Origin: Rhizobium terricola
GTDB lineage: Bacteria; Pseudomonadota; Alphaproteobacteria; Rhizobiales; Rhizobiaceae
NCBI RefSeq assembly: GCF_012927355.1
Contig: NZ_JABBGK010000002.1
Location: 578,758 to 642,757 of the forward strand
Reading direction: 5' to 3'
Length of the DNA: 64,000 nucleotides
Part shown: positions 25,870 through 35,441 of the stretch, piece by piece
Numbering within the stretch: position 1 is the stretch's first letter
How the letters are laid out: each line of letters begins with the position of its first letter
Notes under the pieces: model-generated
The model's database searches: none
The model's input: only the letters and a program-made list of their open reading frames with translations
What the model was told of the DNA's origin: nothing
Program-made: the position numbers and the translations under genes

Positions 25870-26859
25870 TCAGGCGTTCAGCACTTCCTGCGCTTCATAA
25901 CGGTAGCTCGACGAGCAGAACTCGCAGGTGACCGTGATCACACCGTCGGTCTCGCTGGCGGCGATCTCCTCTTCCGAGAAATTCCCCAGCACGCCCTTGA
26001 TCTTGTCGCGCGAGCAGCTGCAGCGATCGTAAACGGCATTCGGTTCGTAGACCCGCGCACCGCGTTCATGGAACAGCCTGAAGAGAAGACGTTCCGCGCC
26101 GATCTGCGGATCGGTCAGTTCATCCGCATCGATCGTCTCGACCAGCATGCGCGCTTCCGCCCATGCGTCGTCTTCCGAAAGCGCGGAGCTGCCCTCATCG
26201 CCGTCACCGCCGTGAAGATCCGGCTGGCGCATGCGCTCCGGCGCCTCCGGCAGGAACTGGGCAATCAGGCCGCCTGCCCTCCAGCTGCGGCGCGGGCGCC
26301 CTTCGGCGTCACGGTCGAAGAATTCGGCCACGCCGAGGCGTACCCGCGTCGGGATCTGCTCCGATTGGCGGAAATAGACGCCGGCGATGTCCTCGAGCGA
26401 AGCGCCATCGAGCGGAACGATGCCCTGATAGGGCTGCATGAAGTTGCCCTGATCGATGGTGAGTGCGAGCACGCCGTTGCCAAGCAGTTCTTCCGGAGAG
26501 GTCCGACCAGCAGCAATCGCTTCGGCAAGGCGCTCTTCGTCGAAACGGGCATAAGCGCGCACGTTTTCGGGCGTGGTGAAGTCAGCGACCAGCAGGTCGA
26601 CAGGACCGTCGCTCTTGGTCTGCACCGTAAACTTGCCCTGGAACTTGAGCGACGTGCCGATCAGCACCGTGAGCACGATCGCTTCGGCAAGCAGCCGAGC
26701 GACCGGGGTCGGATAATCGTGGCGCGAGAGGATGGTATTCAGCAGGGGACCGATCTGCACGGCGCGACCGCGCACGTCGAGCCCTTCCACCTGGAAGGGT
26801 ACGACCCGGTCATCACCGGCGAAACCGAATTCGCCAAGCTCGGCAGGCCTGTTCGTCAT
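25870..26859 (-). CDS. hslO: Redox-regulated chaperone Hsp33
   Basis: 329 aa. Hsp33 holds unfolding proteins during oxidative stress; it is activated when a zinc-bound Cys4 centre is oxidised. The zinc ligands are visible near the C-terminus: CSCS (C-x-C) and CEFC (C-x-x-C). Other landmarks are LLAEAIVLTVLIGTSLKFQGKFTVQ and GNGVLALTIDQGNFMQPYQGIVPL. The start at 26859 has AGGAG at good distance; the longer frame to 26955 is not supported. Likely downstream member of the argD-argF transcript. Confidence 0.95.
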   Translation of the reverse strand: MTNRPAELGEFGFAGDDRVVPFQVEGLDVRGRAVQIGPLLNTILSRHDYPTPVARLLAEAIVLTVLIGTSLKFQGKFTVQTKSDGPVDLLVADFTTPENVRAYARFDEERLAEAIAAGRTSPEELLGNGVLALTIDQGNFMQPYQGIVPLDGASLEDIAGVYFRQSEQIPTRVRLGVAEFFDRDAEGRPRRSWRAGGLIAQFLPEAPERMRQPDLHGGDGDEGSSALSEDDAWAEARMLVETIDADELTDPQIGAERLLFRLFHERGARVYEPNAVYDRCSCSRDKIKGVLGNFSEEEIAASETDGVITVTCEFCSSSYRYEAQEVLNA

Positions 26860-27011
26860 GATTTTACTCCTGGCGCCGCAGCGCTCAAACAACGTGAGGC
26901 CCACAGGGGCCTCTTTCTCATCCGCACAGATGGGAAGCGGACCGAAAAAGGTCAAGCGCGGCGAGACGTGCGCTCAGCCGCGTGATCCGCCCATGCTCGA
27001 TGGGTCTGCGC

Positions 27012-27929
27012 TCAGATTGCGCCCAGGCACCAGGCCAGGATCGACTTCTGCGCATGCAGGCGATTTTCAGCCTCGTCGAACACCACCGACTGCGGACCGT
27101 CGATGACATCGTCGGTCACTTCCTCGCCGCGATGGGCCGGCAGGCAATGCATGAACAGGGCGTCGCTGCCGGCGTGCTTCATCAGGGCCTGGTTGACCTG
27201 GAAGGGCTGGAAGATGTTGTGTCCGCGCGCCTTGTGTTCCTGGTTCATCGAGACCCAAGTATCGGTCACCACCGCGTCGGCCCCTTCGACGGCTCGTTCC
27301 GCATCATGGCACAGCATGATGTTGCCGCCGTTGTCACGCGCCCAGTTGAGGATCTTGTCGTCGGGCTCGGACCCCATGGGCACGGCCATGTTCATCCGAT
27401 AGCCGAACCGTGCCGAGCCTTCGACGAGCGAATGCAGAACGTTGTTGCCGTCACCGGTCCAAGCGATCGTCTTACCCTTGACCGGGCCACGATGCTCCTC
27501 GAAGGTCATGATGTCAGCCATGATCTGGCACGGATGGGTAAGGTCCGTCAGAGCGTTGATCACCGGTACGGTTGCATGTTCGGCCATTTCAAGAAGGCGC
27601 GTGTGGTCCGTCGTGCGGATCATGATCGCATCGACGTAGCGCGACAGCACCTTGGCCGTATCGCCGATCGTCTCGGCGCGGCCCAGCTGCATTTCCGTAC
27701 CCGACAGGAAGAGGGTCTCGCCGCCCAACTGGCGCATGCCGACATCGAACGACACACGGGTGCGCGTCGACGGCTTTTCGAAGATCATGGCGAGCATCTT
27801 GCCGGCCAGCGGCTTGTCGGCAGAGCCGGCCTTGGTCGCCTGCTTGCGGGTCTTTGCATCCTCCAGGATCAGGCGCAGATCGGGCGCCGTCATGGCCGAG
27901 AGGTCGAGAAAATGCTTCGCGGATGCCAT
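27012..27929 (-). CDS. argF: Ornithine carbamoyltransferase
   Basis: 305 aa. Makes citrulline from ornithine and carbamoyl phosphate in arginine synthesis. Carbamoyl phosphate site: [15 protein letters not shown] and [10 protein letters not shown]; ornithine loop: [11 protein letters not shown]; catalytic Cys: [13 protein letters not shown]. Seven bases separate it from argD, so it is part of an argD-argF-hslO operon. Confidence 0.96.
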   Translation of the reverse strand: MASAKHFLDLSAMTAPDLRLILEDAKTRKQATKAGSADKPLAGKMLAMIFEKPSTRTRVSFDVGMRQLGGETLFLSGTEMQLGRAETIGDTAKVLSRYVDAIMIRTTDHTRLLEMAEHATVPVINALTDLTHPCQIMADIMTFEEHRGPVKGKTIAWTGDGNNVLHSLVEGSARFGYRMNMAVPMGSEPDDKILNWARDNGGNIMLCHDAERAVEGADAVVTDTWVSMNQEHKARGHNIFQPFQVNQALMKHAGSDALFMHCLPAHRGEEVTDDVIDGPQSVVFDEAENRLHAQKSILAWCLGAI

Positions 27930-27936
27930 TTCTTGC

Positions 27937-29148
27937 TTACCTGCCTTCGTTCTGAGCTGTTACAGCGAGCTTCTCGTGGAGATGCTCAGCCGCCTTTTCG
28001 ATGCGCGCCAGACCTTCGCGCGCCTCTTCTGCCGTCGTGACCAGCGGCGGAAGCAACCGGATGACGTTGTCGCCGGCCGGGACGCCGAGCAAGTGCTCGT
28101 CGCGCATGGCCATGAGCAGTTCGCTGTTCGGGATCTTCGCCTTGATGCCGATCATCAGGCCTTCGCCGCGGATTTCCTCGATGATATCCGGGAAGCGATC
28201 CTTCAGCGAAGCGAGCCCCTGGCGGAAGACTAGCGCGACGTCGCGAACATGGTCCAGGAAACCATCGGCCAGCACGACATCGAGCACGGCATTGCCGACC
28301 GCCATGGCAAGCGGATTGCCGCCATAGGTCGAGCCGTGCGTACCGGCCTTCATGCCGGAGGCCGCCTCTTCCGTGGCAAGGCAGGCGCCGAGCGGGAAAC
28401 CGCCGCCGATACCCTTGGCGACCGCCATGATGTCCGGCGTGACGCCGGCCCATTCGTGGGCGAAGAACTTGCCGGTCCGGCCGACGCCGCACTGGACCTC
28501 ATCGAAGATCAGCAGCAGGCCGTTGTCGTCGCAAATCTTGCGCAGAGCGCGGAGGAATTCGTTCGATGCGGCGCGGAGACCACCCTCACCCTGCACAGGC
28601 TCGATCAGGATCGCTGCCGTCGCGTCGGTGATCGCGGCCCGAACCGCATCAAGATCACCAAAGGGAACCTGGTCGAAGCCCGGGGCCTTGGGTCCGAAAC
28701 CTTCGAGGTATTTTTCCTGACCGCCGGCGGCAATCGTCGCGATCGTGCGGCCGTGGAAGGCGCCTTCGAAGGTTATGATGTGGAAGCGCTCGGGATGCCC
28801 CTTGGAGAAATGATAGCGCCGGGCCGTCTTGATCGCACATTCCAGCGCCTCGGCACCCGAATTGGTGAAGAAGACGCGGTCGGCGAAGGTCGCCTCGGTC
28901 AGGCGGCGACCAAGCGTCTCCTGGCCTGGCACGTCGTAGAGGTTGGACAGGTGCCAGACCTTGCCTGCCTGTGCCGTCAATGCCTCGATCAGATGCGGAT
29001 GCGCATGGCCCAGAGAATTCACCGCGACGCCGGCGGCAAAATCCAGATAGCGCTCGCCATTCTCGGTGAAGAGCCAGACACCCTCGCCTCGCTCGAACCG
29101 CAAGGGCGCGCGCATATAGGTCTGGTAGAGTGGCGAGGCTTCAGCCAT
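27937..29148 (-). CDS. argD: Acetylornithine transaminase
   Basis: 403 aa class III PLP aminotransferase, length typical of ArgD. Seen: [56 protein letters not shown], the PLP aspartate in [18 protein letters not shown] and the PLP lysine in [14 protein letters not shown]. Closely related aminotransferases (succinylornithine, GABA) have the same motifs, but argF next door makes ArgD the good choice. ATG at 29148 has AAGGAG upstream. The leader contains a candidate arginine attenuator (29216-29261). Confidence 0.94.
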   Translation of the reverse strand: MAEASPLYQTYMRAPLRFERGEGVWLFTENGERYLDFAAGVAVNSLGHAHPHLIEALTAQAGKVWHLSNLYDVPGQETLGRRLTEATFADRVFFTNSGAEALECAIKTARRYHFSKGHPERFHIITFEGAFHGRTIATIAAGGQEKYLEGFGPKAPGFDQVPFGDLDAVRAAITDATAAILIEPVQGEGGLRAASNEFLRALRKICDDNGLLLIFDEVQCGVGRTGKFFAHEWAGVTPDIMAVAKGIGGGFPLGACLATEEAASGMKAGTHGSTYGGNPLAMAVGNAVLDVVLADGFLDHVRDVALVFRQGLASLKDRFPDIIEEIRGEGLMIGIKAKIPNSELLMAMRDEHLLGVPAGDNVIRLLPPLVTTAEEAREGLARIEKAAEHLHEKLAVTAQNEGR

Positions 29149-29215
29149 GGCGGAAACACTCCTTCTGGAGAGCGTGACGGAACGGGGCGACTTCGACTTT
29201 CCAAACAGGGTCCGA

Positions 29216-29243
29216 AAAATCAAAAATGCCGCCTTGCGGCGGC
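29216..29243 (-). terminator. Hairpin with T-rich tail in the argD leader (candidate attenuator)
   Basis: On the minus strand GCCGCC, a GCAA tetraloop and GGCGGC are followed by ATTTTTGATTTTT. It lies 80-95 bases before the argD ATG, i.e. inside the leader rather than after a gene. It would stop transcription before argD unless prevented; it overlaps the short ORF at 29220-29261. Confidence 0.6.
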
Positions 29244-29261
29244 GGGTCGCACTATCATCAT
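29220..29261 (-). CDS. Candidate arginine leader peptide upstream of argD
   Basis: A 13-codon ORF reads [13 protein letters not shown]. Three of its codons are arginine (CGA, AGG, CGG), and AAGG lies at ribosome-site distance before the ATG pair. Its 3' half forms the terminator-like hairpin at 29228-29243, and its stop codon sits in the T-run. This geometry would let a ribosome that stalls or moves on according to arginyl-tRNA supply decide whether the hairpin forms. Short ORFs are common by chance, so this is a hypothesis. Confidence 0.4.
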   Translation of the reverse strand: MMIVRPAAARRHF

Positions 29262-29395
29262 TTCAGCCTTGCCTGTCAACGAAACAGCGCAGTGCAGCGG
29301 AATTTTCGGGTCCCCGGGCGTCGCAACGACGGGACTTGAGGAGCCCGGTCGAGATCGACACGGGAGGGTAGCAAGTTGGGGAAAACTTTAAAATC

Positions 29396-29432
29396 GATTC
29401 CCGATGATTCGCCCGACTCTTGTCAGCGAGTC
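29396..29432 (+). promoter_or_regulatory. Cluster of four GANTC (CcrM) sites upstream of gcrA
   Basis: GANTC occurs at 29396, 29406, 29415 and 29428, and twice more at 29516 and 29540, all between argD and gcrA. CcrM methylates GANTC in alphaproteobacteria, and GcrA itself acts on methylated GANTC promoters. An AT-rich stretch with TTAA-N7-TAAA, close to a CtrA site, follows near 29447. The gap from argD to gcrA (430 bases) holds nothing else besides the argD leader. Confidence 0.6.
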
Positions 29433-29578
29433 AGCCCGGCACTAGGTTAATAATCAATAAATTGATTGCATGCGGCGGAAATAGTCACCGACAGTATCGA
29501 GGCAGGTTTGTTTCGGATTCATCCGAAGCAACGGTGAGCGATTCTGCCATCACACAGCGCGAGCGGCGGAGATATAGC

Positions 29579-30121
29579 ATGAACTGGACTGATGAGCGAG
29601 TTGAAAAACTCAAGCGCCTTTGGTCGGAAGGCTTGAGCGCAAGCCAGATCGCAGCACAACTGGGCGGCGTGAGCCGAAACGCCGTGATCGGCAAGGTGCA
29701 TCGCCTCAACCTGCCGGGCCGCGCGAAGGCCGGCGGCAGCACGACCACCGTTCGCGCGGCAAAGCGTCCGGCGGGAGCGCAGCGCACCCCGAACTACACC
29801 GCCCGCAACACCACGACGACCCGCACGGTCACCCGTGCCGCCGGCGCGAACCTGCTCAAGGAAGAGATCGAGATCGACGGCCTGGAGGAGATCCAAATCT
29901 CGCGCTCCACCAACGTCGTGCTGCCGATTTCCCGCAAGCTCGCCCTGACCGAACTCACCGAACGCACCTGCAAGTGGCCGATCGGCGATCCGATGAAGGA
30001 CGACTTCCACTTCTGCGGCTGCGAGTCCGCCGACACGTCGCCCTACTGCAACTACCACGCCAAGCTCGCATACCAGCCGGTGGGTGAGCGTCGCCGGGCG
30101 GCCGCAGCGGCAGCCCGCTGA
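29579..30121 (+). CDS. gcrA: GcrA family cell cycle regulator
   Basis: 180 aa. The N-terminus is the GcrA DNA-binding region (MNWTDERVEKLKRLWSEGLS, ASQIAAQLGGVSRNAVIGKV, HRLNLPGR). A variable Thr/Ala-rich linker follows, and the C-terminal sigma-70-binding domain has CKWPIGDP, FHFCGCESADTSPYCNYHAKLAY. GcrA brings RNA polymerase to promoters that carry methylated GANTC. The start at 29579 has GGAG upstream; earlier in-frame starts would extend into the regulatory region. Confidence 0.96.
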   Translation: MNWTDERVEKLKRLWSEGLSASQIAAQLGGVSRNAVIGKVHRLNLPGRAKAGGSTTTVRAAKRPAGAQRTPNYTARNTTTTRTVTRAAGANLLKEEIEIDGLEEIQISRSTNVVLPISRKLALTELTERTCKWPIGDPMKDDFHFCGCESADTSPYCNYHAKLAYQPVGERRRAAAAAAR

Positions 30122-30150
30122 AGGCGCCCGACACACGGCAGGACCAACGG

Positions 30151-30176
30151 AAAACGGGCCTTACGGCCCGTTTTTT
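30151..30176. terminator. Bidirectional terminator between gcrA and phoB
   Basis: AAAACGGGCC, TTAC loop, GGCCCGTTTTTT: a seven-base GC stem (ACGGGCC/GGCCCGT) with A-run before and T-run after. It ends both gcrA (plus) and the pho operon (minus), which converge here. Confidence 0.9.
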
Positions 30177-30203
30177 ATTCTGTTGTCATGATGTTGACGG
30201 AAG

Positions 30204-30887
30204 CTAGGCTTCCATCGAATAGCCCGCGCCGCGCACGGTGCGGATGACATCCTGCATGTTGGAGAAGTTCAGCGCCTTGCGCAGACGACCGACATGCACG
30301 TCGACGGTCCGTTCGTCGACATAGATGTCATGGCCCCAGACGCCATCAAGCAGCTGCGAGCGCGAGAAGACGCGGCCCGGGGACGCCATCAGGAACTCGA
30401 GCAGGCGGAACTCGGTCGGACCGAGGCGCACTTCGCGGCTCTTGCGGTGTACGCGATGGGTCTCGCGGTCCAGCTCGATGTCTCCACAGCGCAGGACACT
30501 CGAGAGCACCTCCGGACGTGCCCGACGCAGCATCGCCTTCACGCGCGCCATCAGTTCCGGCGTGGAGAACGGCTTGACGACATAGTCGTCGGCGCCGGTC
30601 GCAAGGCCGCGAACGCGCTCGCTTTCCTCACCACGCGCCGTCAGCATGATGATCGGCAGGCGCTCGGTCTCCGGGCGCATCCGCAGCCGGCGGCAAAGCT
30701 CTATGCCGGAGACGCCCGGCAACATCCAGTCGAGGATCAGGAGATCCGGAACGCGTTCCTGCAGGCGCAGTTCGGCCTCGTCGCCCCGCAGGATCGTCTC
30801 GACCTCGTAGCCTTCCGCTTCAAGATTGTAGCGCAGAAGCACGCTCAGCGCTTCCTCGTCCTCGACGACAGCTATTTTCGGCAGCAT
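30204..30887 (-). CDS. phoB: Phosphate regulon response regulator PhoB
   Basis: 227 aa OmpR-type regulator. Receiver: acidic pair VVEDEEALSVLL, phosphoacceptor in LLILDWMLPG, Thr in IIMLTARGEE, Lys in DDYVVKPFS. DNA-binding winged helix: LGPTEFRLLEFLMASPGRVFSRSQLLDGVWG and RTVDVHVGRLRKAL. PhoB binds Pho boxes such as the one before pstS. It is the last gene of the phoR-pstSCAB-phoU-phoB row, 30 bases after phoU. Confidence 0.96.
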   Translation of the reverse strand: MLPKIAVVEDEEALSVLLRYNLEAEGYEVETILRGDEAELRLQERVPDLLILDWMLPGVSGIELCRRLRMRPETERLPIIMLTARGEESERVRGLATGADDYVVKPFSTPELMARVKAMLRRARPEVLSSVLRCGDIELDRETHRVHRKSREVRLGPTEFRLLEFLMASPGRVFSRSQLLDGVWGHDIYVDERTVDVHVGRLRKALNFSNMQDVIRTVRGAGYSMEA

Positions 30888-30917
30888 CGGTTTCGATAAC
30901 CTTTCGAATGCGATCGA

Positions 30918-31631
30918 CTATTCGGTGACGGCGCCGACGGAGGCGGTCAGATCTTCCTTCGGTCGCTCACCTTCCGGCTGGGCACCCGTCGTCATGTAGT
31001 AGATCGTCTCCGCGATGTTGGTCGCGTGGTCGCCGATGCGCTCGATGTTCTTGGCGCAGAAGAGAAGATGGGTGCAGCTGGTGATGTTGCGCGGATCTTC
31101 CATCATGTAGGTCAAGAGCTCGCGGAAAAGCGAGGTGTACATGGCGTCGATTTCCTCGTCGCGATCACGGATCGACTTGGCCTTTTCGGCCGAGCGCGAG
31201 GTGTACACGTCGAGCACTTCCTTGAGCTGGACCAGAGCGAGCTCGCTCAGGTGCTCGATGCCGCGGGCGAGCTTGCGGGGAACGCCGGTCGCCTGCACGG
31301 CCATGACGCGCTTGGCATTGCTCTTGCCAAGGTCGCCGACGCGCTCCAGGTCGTTGGCGATGCGCAGCGCACCGATGATTTCGCGAAGGTCGGCCGCGAC
31401 GGGCTGGCGGCGGGCGATGGTGATGATGGCCTTGTCGCCGATCTCACGCTCGGCGGCATCCATGAGCACGTCGTCGGAGATGACCTTCTGGGCAAGTGCG
31501 CCGTCGGAATTCACCAGCGCGCGCACGCTGTCGCCGACCATCTGCTCGGCGAGGCCGCCCATCTCGGAGATGCGGCGCATCAGGTATTTCAGTTCCTCGT
31601 CATAGGCCGAGTAGATATGCGATGAAGACAT
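30918..31631 (-). CDS. phoU: Phosphate signalling protein PhoU
   Basis: 237 aa, two three-helix-bundle repeats with PhoU metal-cluster patterns: ERVGDLGKSNAKR in the first half and ERIGDHATNIAETIYYM in the second. PhoU links PstSCAB to PhoR so that signalling is off at high phosphate. It sits between pstB and phoB with 46 bases before it. Confidence 0.95.
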   Translation of the reverse strand: MSSSHIYSAYDEELKYLMRRISEMGGLAEQMVGDSVRALVNSDGALAQKVISDDVLMDAAEREIGDKAIITIARRQPVAADLREIIGALRIANDLERVGDLGKSNAKRVMAVQATGVPRKLARGIEHLSELALVQLKEVLDVYTSRSAEKAKSIRDRDEEIDAMYTSLFRELLTYMMEDPRNITSCTHLLFCAKNIERIGDHATNIAETIYYMTTGAQPEGERPKEDLTASVGAVTE

Positions 31632-31677
31632 GTTCGATTATCCCTGAATTGAAAGAGCGATTACAGCGCAGTGAGCA

Positions 31678-32493
31678 TCAGCCGAAGCGGCCCATGATGT
31701 AGTCCTGCGTACGCTGATCGTCCGGATTGGTGAACATCTTGTCGGTGTCGTTCTCTTCGACGAGCAGGCCGAGATGGAACATCGCGGTGCGCTGGGAAAC
31801 ACGCGCCGCCTGCTGCATCGAGTGGGTCACGATGACAATGGTGAAGTTCGAACGAAGCTCGTGGATCAGTTCCTCGACCTTGGCGGTCGCGATCGGGTCA
31901 AGCGCCGAGCACGGTTCGTCCATGAGAATGACTTCCGGGCTGACGGCGACGGCGCGGGCAATGCACAGGCGCTGCTGCTGACCGCCGGAGAGGCCGGTGC
32001 CGGATTCCTGCAGACGGTCCTTCACCTCATTCCACAGACCGGCCTTCTGGAGGCTCGTCTCGACCACCTGGTCGAGTTCGGCCTTGGTGCGGGCAAGACC
32101 GTGAATGCGCGGACCGTAGGCGATGTTCTCGTAGATCGACTTCGGGAACGGGTTCGGCTTCTGGAAGACCATGCCGACACGGGCGCGCAGTTCAACGACA
32201 TCGATCGACGGATCGTAGATGTCCATCTCGTCCAGCGTGATCTTGCCGGTGACGCGGCAACCGTCGATCGTGTCGTTCATGCGGTTCAGCGTCCGCAGGA
32301 AAGTCGACTTGCCGCAACCGGACGGTCCGATCAGGGCGGTCACGGTATGCTCCTGAACGTTCAGGTTCACATCGAAAAGGGCGCGCTTCTCGCCGTAGTA
32401 AACGGAGACGTCCTTGCCGATCATCTTGTACTTGGATTCGGTCATTTTCTGATCCAGCGCCTTTTCAACTGCTGCTTCCGACATCATGTTCAT
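31678..32493 (-). CDS. pstB: Phosphate ABC transporter ATP-binding protein PstB
   Basis: 271 aa. Walker [21 protein letters not shown]-loop region [21 protein letters not shown] (typical of PstB), signature [14 protein letters not shown], Walker [14 protein letters not shown] and the switch His in [15 protein letters not shown]. It powers the high-affinity phosphate importer. Twelve bases after pstA. Confidence 0.97.
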   Translation of the reverse strand: MNMMSEAAVEKALDQKMTESKYKMIGKDVSVYYGEKRALFDVNLNVQEHTVTALIGPSGCGKSTFLRTLNRMNDTIDGCRVTGKITLDEMDIYDPSIDVVELRARVGMVFQKPNPFPKSIYENIAYGPRIHGLARTKAELDQVVETSLQKAGLWNEVKDRLQESGTGLSGGQQQRLCIARAVAVSPEVILMDEPCSALDPIATAKVEELIHELRSNFTIVIVTHSMQQAARVSQRTAMFHLGLLVEENDTDKMFTNPDDQRTQDYIMGRFG

Positions 32494-32505
32494 GTCTAAC
32501 TCCCT

Positions 32506-33831
32506 CTACCAGCGCCGTTCGAAGCGTCGCCGCAACAGAATTGCACCCACGTTCATCACCAGAAGGAACAGGAGCAGAATGATGATCGCTCCGGAGGTTC
32601 GCTCGACGAAAGCTCGCTCGGCCTCGTTCGCCCACTGGTAGATCTGGACAGGCAGGGCGGTCGACGGATCGAGCGGCGTGCCCGGATAGTCGGCGACGAA
32701 AGCCACCATGCCAATGAGCAGCAGCGGAGCGGTCTCGCCGAGGGCGTGTGCCAGGCCGATGATCGTGCCCGTCAGAATACCCGGCATGGCGAGCGGCAGG
32801 ACGTGATGGAAAACCGTCTGCATCTTCGAGGCGCCGAGGCCAAGCGCTGCGGCCCGGATCGACGGCGGCACGGCCTTGAGGGCTGCGCGCGTCGCGATGA
32901 TGATGGTCGGCAGCGTCATCAGGGTCAAAACCAGGCCACCGACGACCGAGGCCGAGCGCGGCAGGCCGGCGAAGTTGATGAACACCGCGAGGCCGAGCAG
33001 ACCGAATACGATCGACGGAACGGCGGCAAGATTGTTGATGTTCACTTCGATCAGGTCGGTGAAGCGGTTCTTCGGGGCGAACTCCTCGAGATAGATCGAG
33101 GCCGCGACACCGATCGGCAGAGACAGGACCAGTACGATCAGCATCATGTAGGCCGAGCCGATCAACGCCACGCCGACGCCGGCGGCTTCCGGACGGCTGG
33201 AGGCGCCGTTGACGAAGAGGCCGGTGTTGAAGTGCTTGGACAACGCGCCACTTTCGGCCAGCGTGTTCATCCAGCCGATCTGGCGGTCGGAGACCTTGCG
33301 GTTGCCTTCGTCGACCGAAAGATCGATCTGCCCCTTGAAGGCGGAGTCGATGTTCGCGTTGGCGAGCAGCGCCACCGGTACCGTCCTGCCGATCAGCGAC
33401 GGATCGGCGATGACCATGTCGCGCAGCTGGACGCGGACACTATCGGACAGCATCTCGGTCACCGGCTTGGCGATCGTCTTGTCGGCGGGATCAAGGCCGA
33501 GGGCCGTCGCAAGAGCGCTGCGCGCGATCACGGGATAGTTCGCCATGACCAGCGTGTTCGGATTGGTGGCGCGAACGCCCTTCGGATCGATAACCTTCTC
33601 GCTGAACTCGATCGGCAACGTGATCTTCGTTTGCAGGAAGGCGGTGTAGCCCCTGGACGTGACGGATGCGACGAGGATGAACAGGAAGATCAGGCCGAAG
33701 GCGATGGCGGCCATGCCGTAGGCACGGAAGCGGCGTTCGGCGCGGTAGCGGCGCTTGATACCGATATCGCGGCGCACGGGCGCGGCGGCGGCGGTGTTGA
33801 GGCCCGGCACGGGGGTAACGACCTGGCTCAT
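32506..33831 (-). CDS. pstA: Phosphate ABC transporter permease PstA
   Basis: 441 aa; longer than the enterobacterial protein (about 290) because of a periplasmic domain of roughly 170 residues between the first membrane helix and the permease core, as in other rhizobia. The permease has SLPIGVAASIYLEEFAPKN, NNLAAVPSIVFGLLGLAVF and the coupling loop AALGLGASKMQTVFHHVLPLAMPGI. The start at 33831 overlaps the pstC stop by four bases (ATGA). Confidence 0.94.
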   Translation of the reverse strand: MSQVVTPVPGLNTAAAAPVRRDIGIKRRYRAERRFRAYGMAAIAFGLIFLFILVASVTSRGYTAFLQTKITLPIEFSEKVIDPKGVRATNPNTLVMANYPVIARSALATALGLDPADKTIAKPVTEMLSDSVRVQLRDMVIADPSLIGRTVPVALLANANIDSAFKGQIDLSVDEGNRKVSDRQIGWMNTLAESGALSKHFNTGLFVNGASSRPEAAGVGVALIGSAYMMLIVLVLSLPIGVAASIYLEEFAPKNRFTDLIEVNINNLAAVPSIVFGLLGLAVFINFAGLPRSASVVGGLVLTLMTLPTIIIATRAALKAVPPSIRAAALGLGASKMQTVFHHVLPLAMPGILTGTIIGLAHALGETAPLLLIGMVAFVADYPGTPLDPSTALPVQIYQWANEAERAFVERTSGAIIILLLFLLVMNVGAILLRRRFERRW

Positions 33832-35315
33832 TCGTACTGCTCCCGGTATTTGCGCACGATGTAGAGCGCATAGATGTTGAGGCAAAGCGTGATGGCGAAG
33901 AGCGTGATGCCAAGGGCGAAGGCAACCAGCGTCTGCGGCGAGGTGAATTCAAGGTCACCCGTCAGCTGATTGACGATCTTGACCGTCACGGTGGTCATCG
34001 GCTCGAAAGGATTGATCTGCATGCGGGCAGCAACACCGGCAGCAAGCACGACGATCATGGTTTCGCCGATGGCGCGCGAGGCGGTCATCAGCAGGGCGCC
34101 GACGATGCCCGGCAGCGCGGCGGGCAGGATGACCCGCTTGACCGTCTCGGAGCGCGTGGCACCAAGGCCCAGCGAGCCGTCGCGAAGGGCACGCGGCACG
34201 GCCGTGATGATGTCGTCCGACAGCGAGGAGACGTAGGGGATCAGCATGATGCCCATGACGAAGCCTGCGGTCAGAACGCTCTGGGCCTGGATGAAGTTGA
34301 CGTAGTTGCCGGTCGCAAGACCGTTCAGCTGGGCCGAGATGTCGCGCAGGAAGGGACCGACAGTGGTCATGGCGAAGAAGCCGTAGACGATCGTCGGGAT
34401 GCCGGCGAGAACCTCGAGCAGGGGCTTGGAGATCGACCGGAAACGCGGCGAGGCATATTCGGCCATGTAGATCGCCGAGAAGAGGCCGACGGGTACGGCG
34501 ACCAACATCGCCACGAAGCCGATGTAGAGCGTTCCAAGAAGGAGCGGGATCAGGCCGAACTGGCCGGACGAGTCCGTGGAGCCGGCCGCCGCGAAGCGCG
34601 GATCCCAGACGGTACCGAAGAAGAACTCCCAAGCGGGAACCATCTGGAAGAAGTGGGTCGCTTCGGAAAGCATGGAGAGCACGATGCCGACCGTGGTCAG
34701 AATGGCGATCGAGGATGCGAGAACCAGGCCGACCAGCATGACCTGCTCGACGCGGTTGCGCGCCCGGAAGCGAGGCGCGACTGCTCGAAGACCAAGGAAT
34801 GCGCCGACCAGGGAAACAGCGATCACGGCACCCGTCATCACGAGCTTGTTGACGTCACTGTCGGCGATCAGCGTCTGGGCGGCGGTCAGCATGTAGGGCT
34901 GCGGATCGTCAGCAAGCGGCACGCCCTTGTCGGCAAGCAGCGCGCGAATATCGGCCGCCGGCATGGTGGCGACCTTTTCGCGTTCCGATGCATCGAGCAG
35001 GCGGAAACCGCGGGCAATCGCATTGATCATGCCGTAGTTCAGATTGACGGTCGCCTCGGGGAGAGCCTTCACCTCGTCAGGGAAGGTGGCGCGCACCCGA
35101 TTTTCAATGAGACCCGGCGTAGCGGCGGACCAGAGGCCCAGCAGGATCACGGCCGGAAGCACCGCGGCGATCGCGGCAAACGAACCATGGTAGCCATACC
35201 GCGAATGAAGGCTGGACGGCTTTCCGGCAGCCAGGCTGCTGGCTCTCGATGTCCCGAGAAGATAGGCGACGACGCCTATGGCAATCACGATCAACAGCAA
35301 AAACGATGTACTCAT
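33828..35315 (-). CDS. pstC: Phosphate ABC transporter permease PstC
   Basis: 495 aa, also of the long rhizobial type. Permease core: VAVPVGLFSAIYMAEYASPRFR, EVLAGIPTIVYGFFAM, coupling loop GSLGLGATRSETVKRVILPAALPGI. Start at 35315 with GGGGAAG upstream. It follows pstS across a strong hairpin. Confidence 0.94.
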   Translation of the reverse strand: MSTSFLLLIVIAIGVVAYLLGTSRASSLAAGKPSSLHSRYGYHGSFAAIAAVLPAVILLGLWSAATPGLIENRVRATFPDEVKALPEATVNLNYGMINAIARGFRLLDASEREKVATMPAADIRALLADKGVPLADDPQPYMLTAAQTLIADSDVNKLVMTGAVIAVSLVGAFLGLRAVAPRFRARNRVEQVMLVGLVLASSIAILTTVGIVLSMLSEATHFFQMVPAWEFFFGTVWDPRFAAAGSTDSSGQFGLIPLLLGTLYIGFVAMLVAVPVGLFSAIYMAEYASPRFRSISKPLLEVLAGIPTIVYGFFAMTTVGPFLRDISAQLNGLATGNYVNFIQAQSVLTAGFVMGIMLIPYVSSLSDDIITAVPRALRDGSLGLGATRSETVKRVILPAALPGIVGALLMTASRAIGETMIVVLAAGVAARMQINPFEPMTTVTVKIVNQLTGDLEFTSPQTLVAFALGITLFAITLCLNIYALYIVRKYREQYE

Positions 35316-35403
35316 TCGCACTTCCCCCGGCGCGACTGCCTCAGGCAGCCAGTCCAAAATCACCCCGGCGCGGTTCGATCAGGGATCGAACGTCGCGAAA
35401 AGA

Positions 35404-35433
35404 GACTGGCGCGGCATCCCTGCCGCGCCAGTC
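35404..35433 (-). terminator. Strong hairpin between pstS and pstC
   Basis: GACTGGCGCGGC (35404-35415) and its exact complement (35422-35433) form a 12-bp stem with a six-base loop, right after the pstS stop. On the minus strand the tail is TCTTTTCG, so it is a partial terminator or an mRNA 3'-end stabiliser. It would let the binding protein be made in excess over the membrane components. Confidence 0.7.
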
Positions 35434-35441
35434 CTGATCAA

